NCBI RefSeq assembly: GCF_009936035.1
Contig: NZ_QWEO01000031.1
Location: forward strand, 1-35,119
Source: Neglectibacter sp. X58
Lineage (GTDB): Bacteria; Bacillota; Clostridia; Oscillospirales; Acutalibacteraceae
Direction of reading: 5' to 3'
DNA length: 35,119 bases
Every line of letters starts with the position of its first letter. Position 1 is the stretch's first letter. Positions 23,961-30,930 of the stretch are shown one piece after another. The position numbers and the translations under genes were made by a program. Under the pieces are notes generated by a model, which saw only the letters and a list, made by a program, of their open reading frames with translations, had not been told where the DNA came from and searched no databases.

Positions 23961-24992
23961 TTATTCCTGCCCTTCCCGGCTCAGGCCGGTGAGCAGCCCG
24001 CCTACCTGCCGGGCCAGATATTCCAATATGGCAGTAAGCCGGGGATAATCCATCCGGACAGGCCCCAAAGTGCAGAGGCTTCCCGCGTCCTGCCCGTCCA
24101 CCTGATAGCGGGCCACTGCCAGGGAAACGTCCTCCAGCTCTGCCCGGCCGGTTTCCCTGCCGATAAGCACCTGGGCCTTGCCGGGCTTTGCCTCCAGCAG
24201 CCGCAGCAGATCCTCCCGGCGCTCCAGGAAATCCAGCACCCGGCGCACCCCGCGCTGCTCCAGCTCCGGGTAAAACAGCAGGTTCATCTGCCCGCTTAAC
24301 AGCACCTGGGTTTCCGCCGTATCCCGGGCGGTTTCCAGCAGGGCCTGGAGGGGCGGGCCTAAAAGCACGTACATTTCCCCTAAAGAGGCTGCCATGGACT
24401 GGGCAAAGGCCGGGGTGATGTCTTCTGCCCTTTTCCCGGTAACCCGCTCGTTAAACACCCGGAAGAACAGCCTCGTCAGTTCAGGGGTTAAATCGAAATC
24501 GCAGCGGAACACCTTTGTTTTCATGGATCCCGCAGAGCTTAACAGCAGCAGCATGGCCCTGCGCCGGGCAGTCTGCACAAACTGCACAGCCTTTATCACA
24601 GTGCCCGCCCCGTTGGGAGTGGTTGCCGCCGCCATGCACTGGGAGGCCCCTGCCAGAAGCTGGGCCGCCCGCAGCAGCAAGCCCTCTGAATCGTGGGCGC
24701 TGCCCAGCAGCATGGAATCGAAAACCCGCTTTTCCCGTTCCTCCAGAGGTTTTGGGGGCATCAGCCGGTCTATATATTCCCGGTATCCCCGCTGGGAAGG
24801 CACTCGGCCCGCGGAGGTGTGGGGCTGCTCTAAAAGCCCCAGTTCAATCAGCCCAGCCATCTCGTTGCGCACAGTGGCAGAGGAAACCCCCAGCTCCTCC
24901 GATACGGCCTTGGAGCCTACCGGCTCCCCGGTTTTGCTGTAGCCTGCCACCACGCAGGCCAGCACCCGTTCCTGCCGCTGGGTCAGATCCAT
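23961..24992 (-). CDS. hrcA: Heat-inducible transcription repressor HrcA
   Basis: HrcA represses chaperone operons by binding CIRCE. The 343 residues show the winged-helix N-terminus (RQERVLACVVAGYSKTGEPVGSKAVSE, then SSATVRNEMAGLIELGLLEQPHTSAGRVPS) and later family blocks, including the C-terminal VLIGRETG region and a closing GPVRMDYPRLTAILEYLA. ATG 24992 has GAGGTGA upstream. The frame from 25022 would overlap the CIRCE box. It leads the operon hrcA-grpE-dnaK, with its own operator 24 nt upstream. Confidence 0.96.
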   Translation of the reverse strand: MDLTQRQERVLACVVAGYSKTGEPVGSKAVSEELGVSSATVRNEMAGLIELGLLEQPHTSAGRVPSQRGYREYIDRLMPPKPLEEREKRVFDSMLLGSAHDSEGLLLRAAQLLAGASQCMAAATTPNGAGTVIKAVQFVQTARRRAMLLLLSSAGSMKTKVFRCDFDLTPELTRLFFRVFNERVTGKRAEDITPAFAQSMAASLGEMYVLLGPPLQALLETARDTAETQVLLSGQMNLLFYPELEQRGVRRVLDFLERREDLLRLLEAKPGKAQVLIGRETGRAELEDVSLAVARYQVDGQDAGSLCTLGPVRMDYPRLTAILEYLARQVGGLLTGLSREGQE

Positions 24993-25015
24993 TTTTCTCA
25001 CCTCTTTTTGGGAGG

Positions 25016-25042
25016 TTAGCACTCAAGGCGTGCGAGTGCTAA
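25016..25042. promoter_or_regulatory. CIRCE operator
   Basis: TTAGCACTC-N9-GAGTGCTAA is an exact match to the HrcA-binding inverted repeat, just upstream of hrcA. Confidence 0.97.
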
Positions 25043-25054
25043 CGGATTACTTAT

Positions 25055-25083
25055 AATGTATCACTTAGGTCAGCAAAAGTCAA
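25055..25083 (-). promoter_or_regulatory. Sigma-A promoter of hrcA-grpE-dnaK
   Basis: On the minus strand TTGACT (plus 25078-25083) and TACATT (plus 25055-25060) have a 17-nt spacer. TATAAG just beyond offers an alternative -10. CIRCE begins directly downstream, so HrcA would block transcription. Confidence 0.65.
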
Positions 25084-25175
25084 GTTTCTATTTGTAAATA
25101 CTTTATGAATGGCTTTGGGAAAGGGTTTTAAGGGTTTTTGCAGGGCCGGGCGCCCTTTTACTTTAGAAAAGCCCA

Positions 25176-25204
25176 TTGACAAGGAGGCGCGGCAGGCGCA
25201 TAAT
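25176..25204 (+). promoter_or_regulatory. Sigma-A promoter of the transglutaminase-SLH gene
   Basis: TTGACA (25176-25181) and CATAAT (25199-25204) are 17 nt apart, with the GTG start at 25261. Confidence 0.7.
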
Positions 25205-25260
25205 AGTATTGTATATTTATTCTTCCGGCTGCGGCCGGCAGGGAAGGAGCTGTATCAGTT

Positions 25261-27306
25261 GTGAAAAAGAAAAGAGTGCTGGCAGGGTTTATAGCCTTCT
25301 TGCTTCTGGCGCTTATGCCCATGGGGGCGCTGGCCCTGGAGGGCGGGGAGGAGGCCCGGTATGAGGCCTGCCTCCAGCAGACGCTGCGCCAGTTGGAGGC
25401 CATGCCCGCCCTGGAATTTTCGGAAAATCCTATAGAGGAAGCGCCCCGGGTGGACGAGCCTTTTGCTTCTGCGCAGGAGGGGGACATGCCGGACGTGGAG
25501 GAGGAAATCTCCATGGAGCAGTTCTTCCAGGAGGACGGCGCGCAGGAGGCTGTGTCTGAGCAGCTCTTTAACGCCATACAGGATGGGGACGGCACCATGT
25601 ACAGCCAGCTTACCCAGCGCCAGAAGATCTGTTACAATGCCCTGGTGAACGTGCCGGTAAGCCAGGTGCTTACCGCGTCCAAAGGGCCGAATGGCTACAG
25701 GCAGGTGAAGCTGAGCGTGACAGGCGTGAAGGGCATTACCTTTTCTGGTTACGTAAGCGGGGGCAGCTTCAAGCTGGACAGCGCCGGGGCAGCGGCCCAG
25801 AAATCCCTGATGACGGATTTGCGGGCAGCCATTGTGTCCCTGTACAGCGACAGGCCGGACATGGTGTGGATCCGCACCATGTCTTATGGCTACAGCTCCA
25901 CCAGGGTTTCCTCCACCAAAGCGCAGGTTACCACTGTGAATTTCTCTTTCGCCCTGGACTTCGGCGGCATTGAAGGCCAGATGCACGAAACCATGATGGA
26001 GGCGGCGGATATTATCGCGCGGGGCGCGGCTTCCCAGCCGGATCAGTATAGAAAGGTGCGGCTGGTGCATGACGTGCTGGTAAAGGCCAATACATACAAC
26101 CACGCGGCGGCAGACAACGCCATTTCCGGGCTGCCTTACGAGATGTCCCACTGCGCTTACAGCGCCCTCATTCCAGGGGACAGCTATGAGCCTGTGTGCG
26201 ACGGCTATTCTGAAGCCTTTAAGCTGGTGTGCGATCGCCTGAAGATATACTGCGCGGTGCCTGTCAGCGAAACCCACATGTGGAACAACGTGAAAATGGA
26301 TGACGGCCTTTGGTATAATGTGGACGTAACCTGGGACGATGACGACCGGGATGAAATCTGTACAGATTATTTCCTCATAGGCTCTCAGACTGTGGTGGAC
26401 GGGCAGGCGTTTTCCCGCCAGCCCAGCCATGTGGAGAAAAACCCCTTTACCCCCAATACGGCTACCAACAACCTGACCCTGCGCTTTCCCACCAAGCGGG
26501 CCACAGCTTACCAGTATTTGGGCCATGACTACCCGCCTCTGCGTTTCCCGGACGTGGGCCGCGGGGCATGGTATTATGAGTATGTAGAGGATGCGGCAGA
26601 GAAAGGCCTGATAAAGGGAGACAGCAGCGGCAGCTTCCGTCCCACAGCCTCCATCACCCGGGCGGAGTTTGTGCAGGTGGTGGTAAACATGGTGAAGGTG
26701 GATACCTCCGGCTATACAAATTCCTATTTTACAGACGTGCCCGCCTCTAAGTGGTACGCAAAGCCTATTGCCTGGATTAAGGAAGCGGGGATTATGAGCG
26801 GGGACGCAGGCGGCACCTTCCGGCCGGAAGCTCCCATTACCCGGCAGGAAATGTGCCTAGTGCTGTATAACCTGGCAAAGCGCCAGGGTGTTTCCACCAG
26901 TACGTCTTCTGGGCGGTTTGCGGACGATGGGAAAATTTCCTCCTGGGCCAAGGAGGCTGTATATGCCTGCAAGGAGCTGGGTCTTGTAAAGGGTGACGAT
27001 AAAAACTGTTTTGCCCCTGGGGATAAAACAGAGCGCTGCGCCGCAGCCACTGTGTTCGTGCGGTATCAGGACGCTGCTGGGGACGCCTCCGGCATGATTC
27101 CTGCCCCACTGCCTATCCCGACCCCTGTGCCCGCGCCCACTCCCAAGCCTGGCATAGACGGCACTGTATACTGGGTGCCAAACGGCAGCGTGTATCATTC
27201 TACCAGAAGCTGCGCCTCCCTCCATAATTCTTCCACGATTTACAGCGGTACTGTGGCGAACGCCCAGTCCGCCGGGAAAAAGAATCCCTGCAAGGTGTGC
27301 CATTAA
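25261..27306 (+). CDS. Secreted transglutaminase-like protein with SLH domains
   Basis: This 681-residue surface protein has a signal peptide (1-26), an acidic linker and a transglutaminase-like core (about 230-375). The putative triad is C313 (PVCDGYSEAF), H339 (ETHMWN) and D355 (YNVDVTW). Three SLH repeats follow (about 428-600: FPDVGRGAWYYEYV, YFTDVPASKWYAKPI, GRFADDGKISSWAKEAV), then a Pro-rich linker. The last 45 residues, with VYWVPNGSVYHS and CASL...NPCKVCH, form a Cys/His metal-site-like module related to those at the ends of other secreted Gram-positive proteins. It could cleave or cross-link peptides at the cell wall. The start is GTG 25261 with AAGGAGCTG upstream. It is a single gene, ending at a shared terminator. 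Confidence 0.85.
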   Translation: MKKKRVLAGFIAFLLLALMPMGALALEGGEEARYEACLQQTLRQLEAMPALEFSENPIEEAPRVDEPFASAQEGDMPDVEEEISMEQFFQEDGAQEAVSEQLFNAIQDGDGTMYSQLTQRQKICYNALVNVPVSQVLTASKGPNGYRQVKLSVTGVKGITFSGYVSGGSFKLDSAGAAAQKSLMTDLRAAIVSLYSDRPDMVWIRTMSYGYSSTRVSSTKAQVTTVNFSFALDFGGIEGQMHETMMEAADIIARGAASQPDQYRKVRLVHDVLVKANTYNHAAADNAISGLPYEMSHCAYSALIPGDSYEPVCDGYSEAFKLVCDRLKIYCAVPVSETHMWNNVKMDDGLWYNVDVTWDDDDRDEICTDYFLIGSQTVVDGQAFSRQPSHVEKNPFTPNTATNNLTLRFPTKRATAYQYLGHDYPPLRFPDVGRGAWYYEYVEDAAEKGLIKGDSSGSFRPTASITRAEFVQVVVNMVKVDTSGYTNSYFTDVPASKWYAKPIAWIKEAGIMSGDAGGTFRPEAPITRQEMCLVLYNLAKRQGVSTSTSSGRFADDGKISSWAKEAVYACKELGLVKGDDKNCFAPGDKTERCAAATVFVRYQDAAGDASGMIPAPLPIPTPVPAPTPKPGIDGTVYWVPNGSVYHSTRSCASLHNSSTIYSGTVANAQSAGKKNPCKVCH

Positions 27307-27399
27307 AACCGCCAGACAATTACAGGATTTACACAAAAAGAGAGGGCGCATTCCCCTTTTGCGCTTAGCATCGCCCCTTTCTTTGGATTCTTTATAGGG

Positions 27400-27418
27400 A
27401 TAGTTAACGCGCAATTCA
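27400..27418. repeat. Solitary copy of the TAGTTAACGC motif
   Basis: ATAGTTAACGC followed by GCAATTCAAAAG resembles the left end of the element at 15987-16101 (ATAGTTAACGC-AGTTCAAAAG). It is probably a degenerate copy or shared regulatory site. Confidence 0.4.
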
Positions 27419-27423
27419 AAAGG

Positions 27424-27475
27424 AAAAAGCACCAGCCCGGAAGTGCCGCACAAGGCTTTCCGGGTGGTGCTTTTT
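27424..27475. terminator. Bidirectional terminator between convergent genes
   Basis: AAAAAGCACCA/TGGTGCTTTTT plus inner CCCGGAA/TTCCGGG form a long stem, with a T-tract in either direction, serving the SLH gene and the thioesterase gene. Confidence 0.9.
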
Positions 27476-27496
27476 CATATAGGGGCAGAAAAATTT

Positions 27497-27916
27497 TTAG
27501 TCCTCCAGCAGTTCCCGTACCCGGGCGTCATAGGCAGGGTTTGCTTTGCGCAGGGACACAGGCCGCCCGGTTTCGTTTATAAAGCAATGGAGGGTGCGCC
27601 CCTGGCAGCGGAGAGCGCCTGTGGCCTTATCTGTCACTGCGTAGAAAAAGCCGATGCGGGTGCCAGTGTAAGACTCTATGCCGGCGGCGATTTCCACCTG
27701 CTCCCCAAAGCGGCACATGGCGCGGTAATCCGCGTCGGCATGGAGCACCGGGCTTACAATGCCGGAGGCTTCCAGCTTGTCATAGGGGAAGCCCATTTCC
27801 CGCATGAAGTGTACCCGGGCTTCCTCAAACCAGCGGATGTAATTGGAATGGTGTACGCAGTCCATGCGGTCAGTTTCGTAATAGTAAACTTCGCGGGAGT
27901 AAGTGACAGTGTGCAA
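27497..27916 (-). CDS. Acyl-CoA thioesterase, YbgC/FadM-type hotdog
   Basis: This 139-residue single-hotdog protein has the 4-hydroxybenzoyl-CoA thioesterase-like signature YYETDRMDCVHHSNYIRWFEEAR. The Asp of DRMDxVHHxNY is the catalytic candidate. HADADYRAMCRFGEQVEI and a final TLHCFINETGRPV complete the fold. It would hydrolyse short acyl-CoA esters. I chose TTG 27916 because AAAGGAG lies 8 nt before it and the product then begins like the family. An ATG at 27934 overlaps the upstream stop (ATGA) and is a possible start adding six residues. It is last of a four-gene operon with an XRE regulator and two membrane proteins, an unusual setting. Confidence 0.82.
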   Translation of the reverse strand: MHTVTYSREVYYYETDRMDCVHHSNYIRWFEEARVHFMREMGFPYDKLEASGIVSPVLHADADYRAMCRFGEQVEIAAGIESYTGTRIGFFYAVTDKATGALRCQGRTLHCFINETGRPVSLRKANPAYDARVRELLED

Positions 27917-27930
27917 AAAGGTCGCTCCTT

Positions 27931-28140
27931 TCATTTCCGGGCGTTTTTGCGGCAGATGCGTGCAATCAGCATACCAGCGCCTATAAGGGCCAGAAAACTG
28001 CTGAAGCCCAGCATAAAACCGGCCCAGTAGTCTGGCAGGACATGGAAATGCCTCAGCATAAGCGCCGCTGTCCACAGCAGGATCCCTATGGGCAGCAGCC
28101 AGGGCCAGTAGGTCAAAAACGCGTTGTATTTAGGTTTCAT
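27931..28140 (-). CDS. Small two-helix membrane protein
   Basis: This 69-residue protein has two hydrophobic helices (about 10-28 and 40-60) and a basic tail (RICRKNARK), so the tail is probably cytoplasmic. ATG 28140 lies inside the end of the upstream gene, with AAGGAG upstream, and the stop overlaps the region of the thioesterase start. Tight coupling on both sides supports a real gene. No known family is recognised. Confidence 0.65.
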   Translation of the reverse strand: MKPKYNAFLTYWPWLLPIGILLWTAALMLRHFHVLPDYWAGFMLGFSSFLALIGAGMLIARICRKNARK

Positions 28141-28597
28141 TGTCTTGTGTCTCCTTCCTGTGATTATACACCTTTTTGCCGCAAAATACCAGCAGCAAAA
28201 GCACCATCAAAAACCCTTGCACAATTTGCGCCCCGGTGCGGCTGAGGGCGCCGCCCTCCAAAGCCAGCGGCTCCCAGCCCATGGACACCTCCACCACGCC
28301 CATGATAAACAGGAACGCGCCGCAGGCGCCTTCCAGTACATAGATAACCGTCATGCCGCCGCCCATAGGGTATATTTCTTTCACAGCATATTCGCACATG
28401 CACAGGGTGATGACCGACCAGATAATCAGCAGGTTCTCCCACATGCCCTCAGCCCAGACGATGCCCCCCTCCTTTAAAAAGGCGTTTGCCAGCAGCAGGA
28501 CGAAAAAGAGGATGATGCCATGCTGGAACACGTCTCCCCGCTGCAAAAGCTGCCGCTCGTCCAAATCGTTCCTGCATCTGAAAAGCTTGTTTTTCAT
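28130..28597 (-). CDS. Four-helix membrane protein, next to an XRE regulator
   Basis: This 155-residue protein starts with a basic, polar N-terminus containing NDLDERQLLQRGDVFQHG, a pattern seen in small membrane proteins paired with XRE regulators in Firmicutes (DUF6773/DUF3796-like). Four hydrophobic helices follow (about 25-42, 53-70, 84-103 and 125-145). The start is ATG 28597 with GGGAGG upstream, 14 nt after the XRE stop. Function is not established. A membrane sensor or partner that controls, or is controlled by, the XRE repressor is inference. Confidence 0.7.
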   Translation of the reverse strand: MKNKLFRCRNDLDERQLLQRGDVFQHGIILFFVLLLANAFLKEGGIVWAEGMWENLLIIWSVITLCMCEYAVKEIYPMGGGMTVIYVLEGACGAFLFIMGVVEVSMGWEPLALEGGALSRTGAQIVQGFLMVLLLLVFCGKKVYNHRKETQDNET

Positions 28598-28611
28598 GCC
28601 GCTTCCTCCCT

Positions 28612-28818
28612 TCACTCTTGTGCTTCCGGCCAGAAAAGCTCATCCAGGGTTTTGCCCAGAGACTGGCAAATCAGGATGCACAGCTTTACGGTGGGGTTGT
28701 AATCCCCCTTCTCTATGGCTACGATGGTCTGCCGGGTGACGCCCACCGCGTCCGCCAGCCCCTGCTGGGTCAGGCCCGCGGCGGCCCGGGCGGCTTTCAG
28801 CTTCAGATTTTTCCCCAA
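28612..28818 (-). CDS. XRE-family transcriptional regulator (short, YozG-like)
   Basis: This 68-residue Cro/C1-type protein has the helix-turn-helix AAGLTQQGLADAVGVTRQTIVAIEKGDYNPTVKLC (about 14-48) and the usual ending LGKTLDELFWPE. The start is TTG 28818, 7 nt after AGGAGGTGA; the longer frame from ATG 28836 would include the ribosome site itself. It is first in an operon with two membrane proteins and a thioesterase and probably autoregulates. Confidence 0.88.
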   Translation of the reverse strand: MGKNLKLKAARAAAGLTQQGLADAVGVTRQTIVAIEKGDYNPTVKLCILICQSLGKTLDELFWPEAQE

Positions 28819-28838
28819 GCCATCACCTCCTGGCACTA

Positions 28839-28867
28839 ATTGTATAGTAAGTTTTTCTAAAAGTCAA
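28839..28867 (-). promoter_or_regulatory. Sigma-A promoter of the XRE-membrane-thioesterase operon
   Basis: On the minus strand TTGACT (plus 28862-28867) and TACAAT (plus 28839-28844) are separated by 17 nt, just upstream of the XRE ribosome site. Confidence 0.75.
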
Positions 28868-28893
28868 GTATATTTTACAAAAAGTCGGATAAA

Positions 28894-28923
28894 AAAGGCC
28901 CTCACCATAAGCGGAGGGCCTTT
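28894..28923 (-). terminator. Terminator after the OadB-companion gene
   Basis: AAAGGCCCTC and GAGGGCCTTT form a 10-bp stem. On the minus strand TTTTTTAT follows. It ends the oadB/companion transcription unit after the duplicated tail. Confidence 0.85.
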
Positions 28924-28930
28924 AGGGGTT

Positions 28931-29099
28931 CTATTTGCCGCTTGCCTTGGTCAGCGCCAGCACAATGAGCGCAATGATGCCGATAACCACGAAGATGCCC
29001 AGCATGCCGAAAGGCTTGCGATTATTTGTTGCTGGCTTTGGTCAGCGCCAGCACAATGAGCGCAATGATGCCGATAACTACGAAGATGCCCAGCATGCC
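28931..29099 (-). repeat. Tandem duplication of the 3' end of the OadB-companion gene
   Basis: A unit of about 78 bp occurs at 28931-29008 and again at 29022-29099 (91-bp period) with only a few differences. The outer copy still codes for GMLGIFVVIGIIALIVLALTKAS and its own TAG stop, in a different frame from the gene and without a start region. It is a remnant of a tandem gene duplication or a partial 3' duplication. Confidence 0.85.
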
Positions 29100-29228
29100 T
29101 TTGCCCATAATCCCCAGGGCCTCCGTAATGTTGGGGTTAAGGCCGCTGGTCACATAAACAGCGGTGGGGCCGTCTGCCCCGCCGATAACGCCGATGGAGC
29201 TTGCCGCTGCCAATAAATGCTGTATCAT
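29022..29228 (-). CDS. 68-residue membrane mini-protein with the OadB-type GGADGPT motif
   Basis: The N-terminus (MIQHLLAAASSIGVIGGADGPTAVYV) contains nearly the same signature as the sodium-binding region of the adjacent OadB (SIGIIGAADGPTSILV). One transmembrane helix (about 44-63) and a short Lys-rich tail follow. Oxaloacetate-decarboxylase-type pumps have small membrane gamma subunits, but those lack this motif as far as I know. ATG 29228 is preceded by GAGAGGTGG at some distance. The gene follows oadB on the same strand, with repeat-containing spacer between. A role as pump subunit or assembly/ion-path partner of OadB is inference. Confidence 0.7.
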   Translation of the reverse strand: MIQHLLAAASSIGVIGGADGPTAVYVTSGLNPNITEALGIMGKGMLGIFVVIGIIALIVLALTKASNK

Positions 29229-29298
29229 AAAAGTTTGCCACCTCTCTGGAAGTTTAAAATTTTCTGACGCTCCCTGCAAAGGCTGCCGGGAGTTGGTT

Positions 29299-29398
29299 GG
29301 GCACGCGATGGCTTGCGTAAGCGCGTCACAGGGTGGCGCGGCGGAAGCCTGCGCAGCGCGCACCCCGCGTCTCGGGTGTAGCGTCACGCTGCTACATG
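29299..29398. repeat. Dispersed repeat, family 2, copy 2
   Basis: GGGCACGCGAT, GCGGAAGCCTGCG, CCCCGCGTCT and GGTG follow in the same order as at 21214-21326. It fills the spacer between oadB and the mini-protein gene and runs into the last bases of oadB. Confidence 0.5.
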
Positions 29399-30519
29399 AA
29401 GAAGCCTAATACAATGCCCCCCGCTACGGCAGAGGCTATCTGCCCGGAGACATTTGCGCCTACAGCGTGCATGAGCAGGTGGTTCTGGTTGTTTTCCGCG
29501 ATGCCCATCTTTTCCACCACCCGGGCGGACATGGGGAAGGCGGAAATGCCCGCCGCGCCCACCATGGGGTTGATTTTCGTCCGGCTGAACAGGTTCAGCA
29601 GCTTTGCGAACAGCACGCCGCCAACAGTATCGAAAACGAAGGCGAACAGCCCTAAAGCCATAATCATCAGGGTTTGCAGGGTGACAAAGTGCTCGGCCCG
29701 CATGGAGAAAGAAATGGTAATGCCAAGAAGCAGGGTGATAAGGTTTGCCAAATCGTTCTGGGCCGTTTCCGACAGGCGGTTCAAAACGCCGCACTCCCGG
29801 ATGAGGTTGCCGAACATGAGGAAGCCCACCAGGGATACAGAGGCCGGGGCCACCAGGCCGGCCACAAAGGTCACCAGGATGGGGAACAGGATGCGGGTGG
29901 TTTTGCTGACAGCGTTGGGCCGGTAGTCCATCTTGATGGCCCGCTCCTTTTTGGTGGTCACCGCCTTGATGGCCATGGGCTGGATAATGGGCACCAGGGC
30001 CATGTACGAGTAAGCCGCCACAGCGATTGGCCCGATATAGTTGGACTTGAGCACCTGGGAAACCAGGATGGAGGTGGGGCCGTCTGCCGCGCCGATGATG
30101 CCGATGGATGCCGCGTCCCGGATGTCAAAGCCCAGCACCGCTGCCAGCACAATGGTCAGGAATATGCCAAACTGGGCCGCAGCCCCGAACAGGAACATCT
30201 TGGGGTTTGACAGCAGGGGGCCAAAGTCTATCATAGCGCCGATGCCGATAAACAGCAGCAGGGGGAAGGCCTCCGAGGCCTCAATCCCGGTTTCAAACAG
30301 CCACTGGATAATGCCCTGGGTTTCCCCCACGCCCTGCACGGTCTGGTTAAGCACCCCGGAAAGGGGCAGGTTCACCAGAATGGCCCCAAAGCCCATGGGC
30401 AGCAGCAGCGCTGGCTCATAATCTTTTTTGATGGCAAGCCAGATAAGCACAGCCCCCACCAGATACATCACCACCTGCTGCCAGGTGATAGACAGCAGGC
30501 CTTCCCATAAAAATTCCAT
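29392..30519 (-). CDS. oadB: Sodium ion-translocating decarboxylase beta subunit (OadB/GcdB/MmdB family)
   Basis: This 375-residue polytopic membrane protein is the subunit that couples decarboxylation of a biotin-bound carboxyl group to Na+ export. Family marks include LLLPMGFGAILVNLP, LLLFIGIGAMIDFGPLLSNP, the re-entrant signature SIGIIGAADGPTSILVS (conserved Asp for Na+), SYMALVPIIQP and, near the end, GAAGISAFPMSARVV and LLMHAVGANVSGQIASAVAGG. The start is ATG 30519 with GGGAGA upstream; the longer frame reaches into leader RNA. No carboxyltransferase or biotin-carrier gene is beside it, so the substrate (oxaloacetate, methylmalonyl-CoA or glutaconyl-CoA) cannot be told. Its long leader has a riboswitch-like RNA and a terminator. 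Confidence 0.92.
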   Translation of the reverse strand: MEFLWEGLLSITWQQVVMYLVGAVLIWLAIKKDYEPALLLPMGFGAILVNLPLSGVLNQTVQGVGETQGIIQWLFETGIEASEAFPLLLFIGIGAMIDFGPLLSNPKMFLFGAAAQFGIFLTIVLAAVLGFDIRDAASIGIIGAADGPTSILVSQVLKSNYIGPIAVAAYSYMALVPIIQPMAIKAVTTKKERAIKMDYRPNAVSKTTRILFPILVTFVAGLVAPASVSLVGFLMFGNLIRECGVLNRLSETAQNDLANLITLLLGITISFSMRAEHFVTLQTLMIMALGLFAFVFDTVGGVLFAKLLNLFSRTKINPMVGAAGISAFPMSARVVEKMGIAENNQNHLLMHAVGANVSGQIASAVAGGIVLGFFM

Positions 30520-30606
30520 AATGCATCTCCCTCTTTTTTCTTCCTGTCCATTTCCATTCTGCCCGGAAATGTACCAAATTACCAAAGAAGCAGCCATAAA
30601 AGAAAA

Positions 30607-30643
30607 CAGACCTGCGCATACCCCGAAAGGCAGCACAGGTCTG
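30607..30643 (-). terminator. Leader terminator upstream of oadB
   Basis: On the minus strand CAGACCTGTGC pairs with GCGCAGGTCTG around a TGCC/GGGG inner stem, followed by TTTTCTTTT. It lies about 90 nt before oadB and directly after the aptamer-like sequence, the usual place of a riboswitch expression platform. Confidence 0.8.
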
Positions 30644-30727
30644 GTCGTTTCATGCTAACCCAGGGCGTATCCGCCCATGATTGTTGAATCAGCAACAGCT
30701 TGCGCTGCCGACTACTCCCCCAGCTAT
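30625..30727 (-). ncRNA. Candidate yybP-ykoY-type (manganese) riboswitch in the oadB leader
   Basis: The minus-strand RNA starting near 30728 contains GGGGGAGTAG at its 5' end, then ATTCAACAATCATGGG, GCCCTGGGTTAGCAT and GACCAGACCTG. These resemble, in the same order, the conserved pieces of the yybP-ykoY class: GGGGAGUAG, UCAUCA-like loop, GGUUGACAU and AGACCU. It is followed at once by an intrinsic terminator that overlaps the AGACC segment. The match is by eye. A sodium-sensing leader would also make sense before a Na+ pump, so the ligand is open. Confidence 0.55.
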
Positions 30728-30734
30728 TGCCAAA

Positions 30735-30763
30735 AGTGTATCACGTTTCCCTGGCGCTGTCAA
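30735..30763 (-). promoter_or_regulatory. Sigma-A promoter of the oadB leader
   Basis: On the minus strand TTGACA (plus 30758-30763) and TACACT (plus 30735-30740) have a 17-nt spacer. Transcription would begin close to 30728, exactly at the 5' edge of the riboswitch-like RNA and about 210 nt before oadB. Confidence 0.8.
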
Positions 30764-30818
30764 GCCCTTTTCCGCGCGGGGGAGTGTCCAGACGGCGCGT
30801 TTTATGCCTCCGGCGGTT

Positions 30819-30897
30819 TAGGGGCTTCGCCCCTAAAACCCCACAACCCCTTTTAAAAAAAGGGTTGACCATAAAACCAATTTTATAAATTTATTGC
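30819..30897. repeat. Dispersed palindromic repeat, family 1, copy 2
   Basis: GGGGC-TTCG-CCCC, then CAACCCCTTTT followed by AAAAGGGTTG (30844-30867), ACCATAAAACCAA and TTATTGC repeat the order seen at 21087-21161. It lies between the oadB promoter and the end of proC. Confidence 0.7.
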
Positions 30898-30930
30898 ATT
30901 TTTTAGAGTCCTTTCATTCAGACACTCTCC

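Noticed and set aside
30700-30888. 62-codon plus-strand frame
   Set aside because: It overlaps the oadB promoter, riboswitch-like RNA and a dispersed repeat, and the product is low-complexity.
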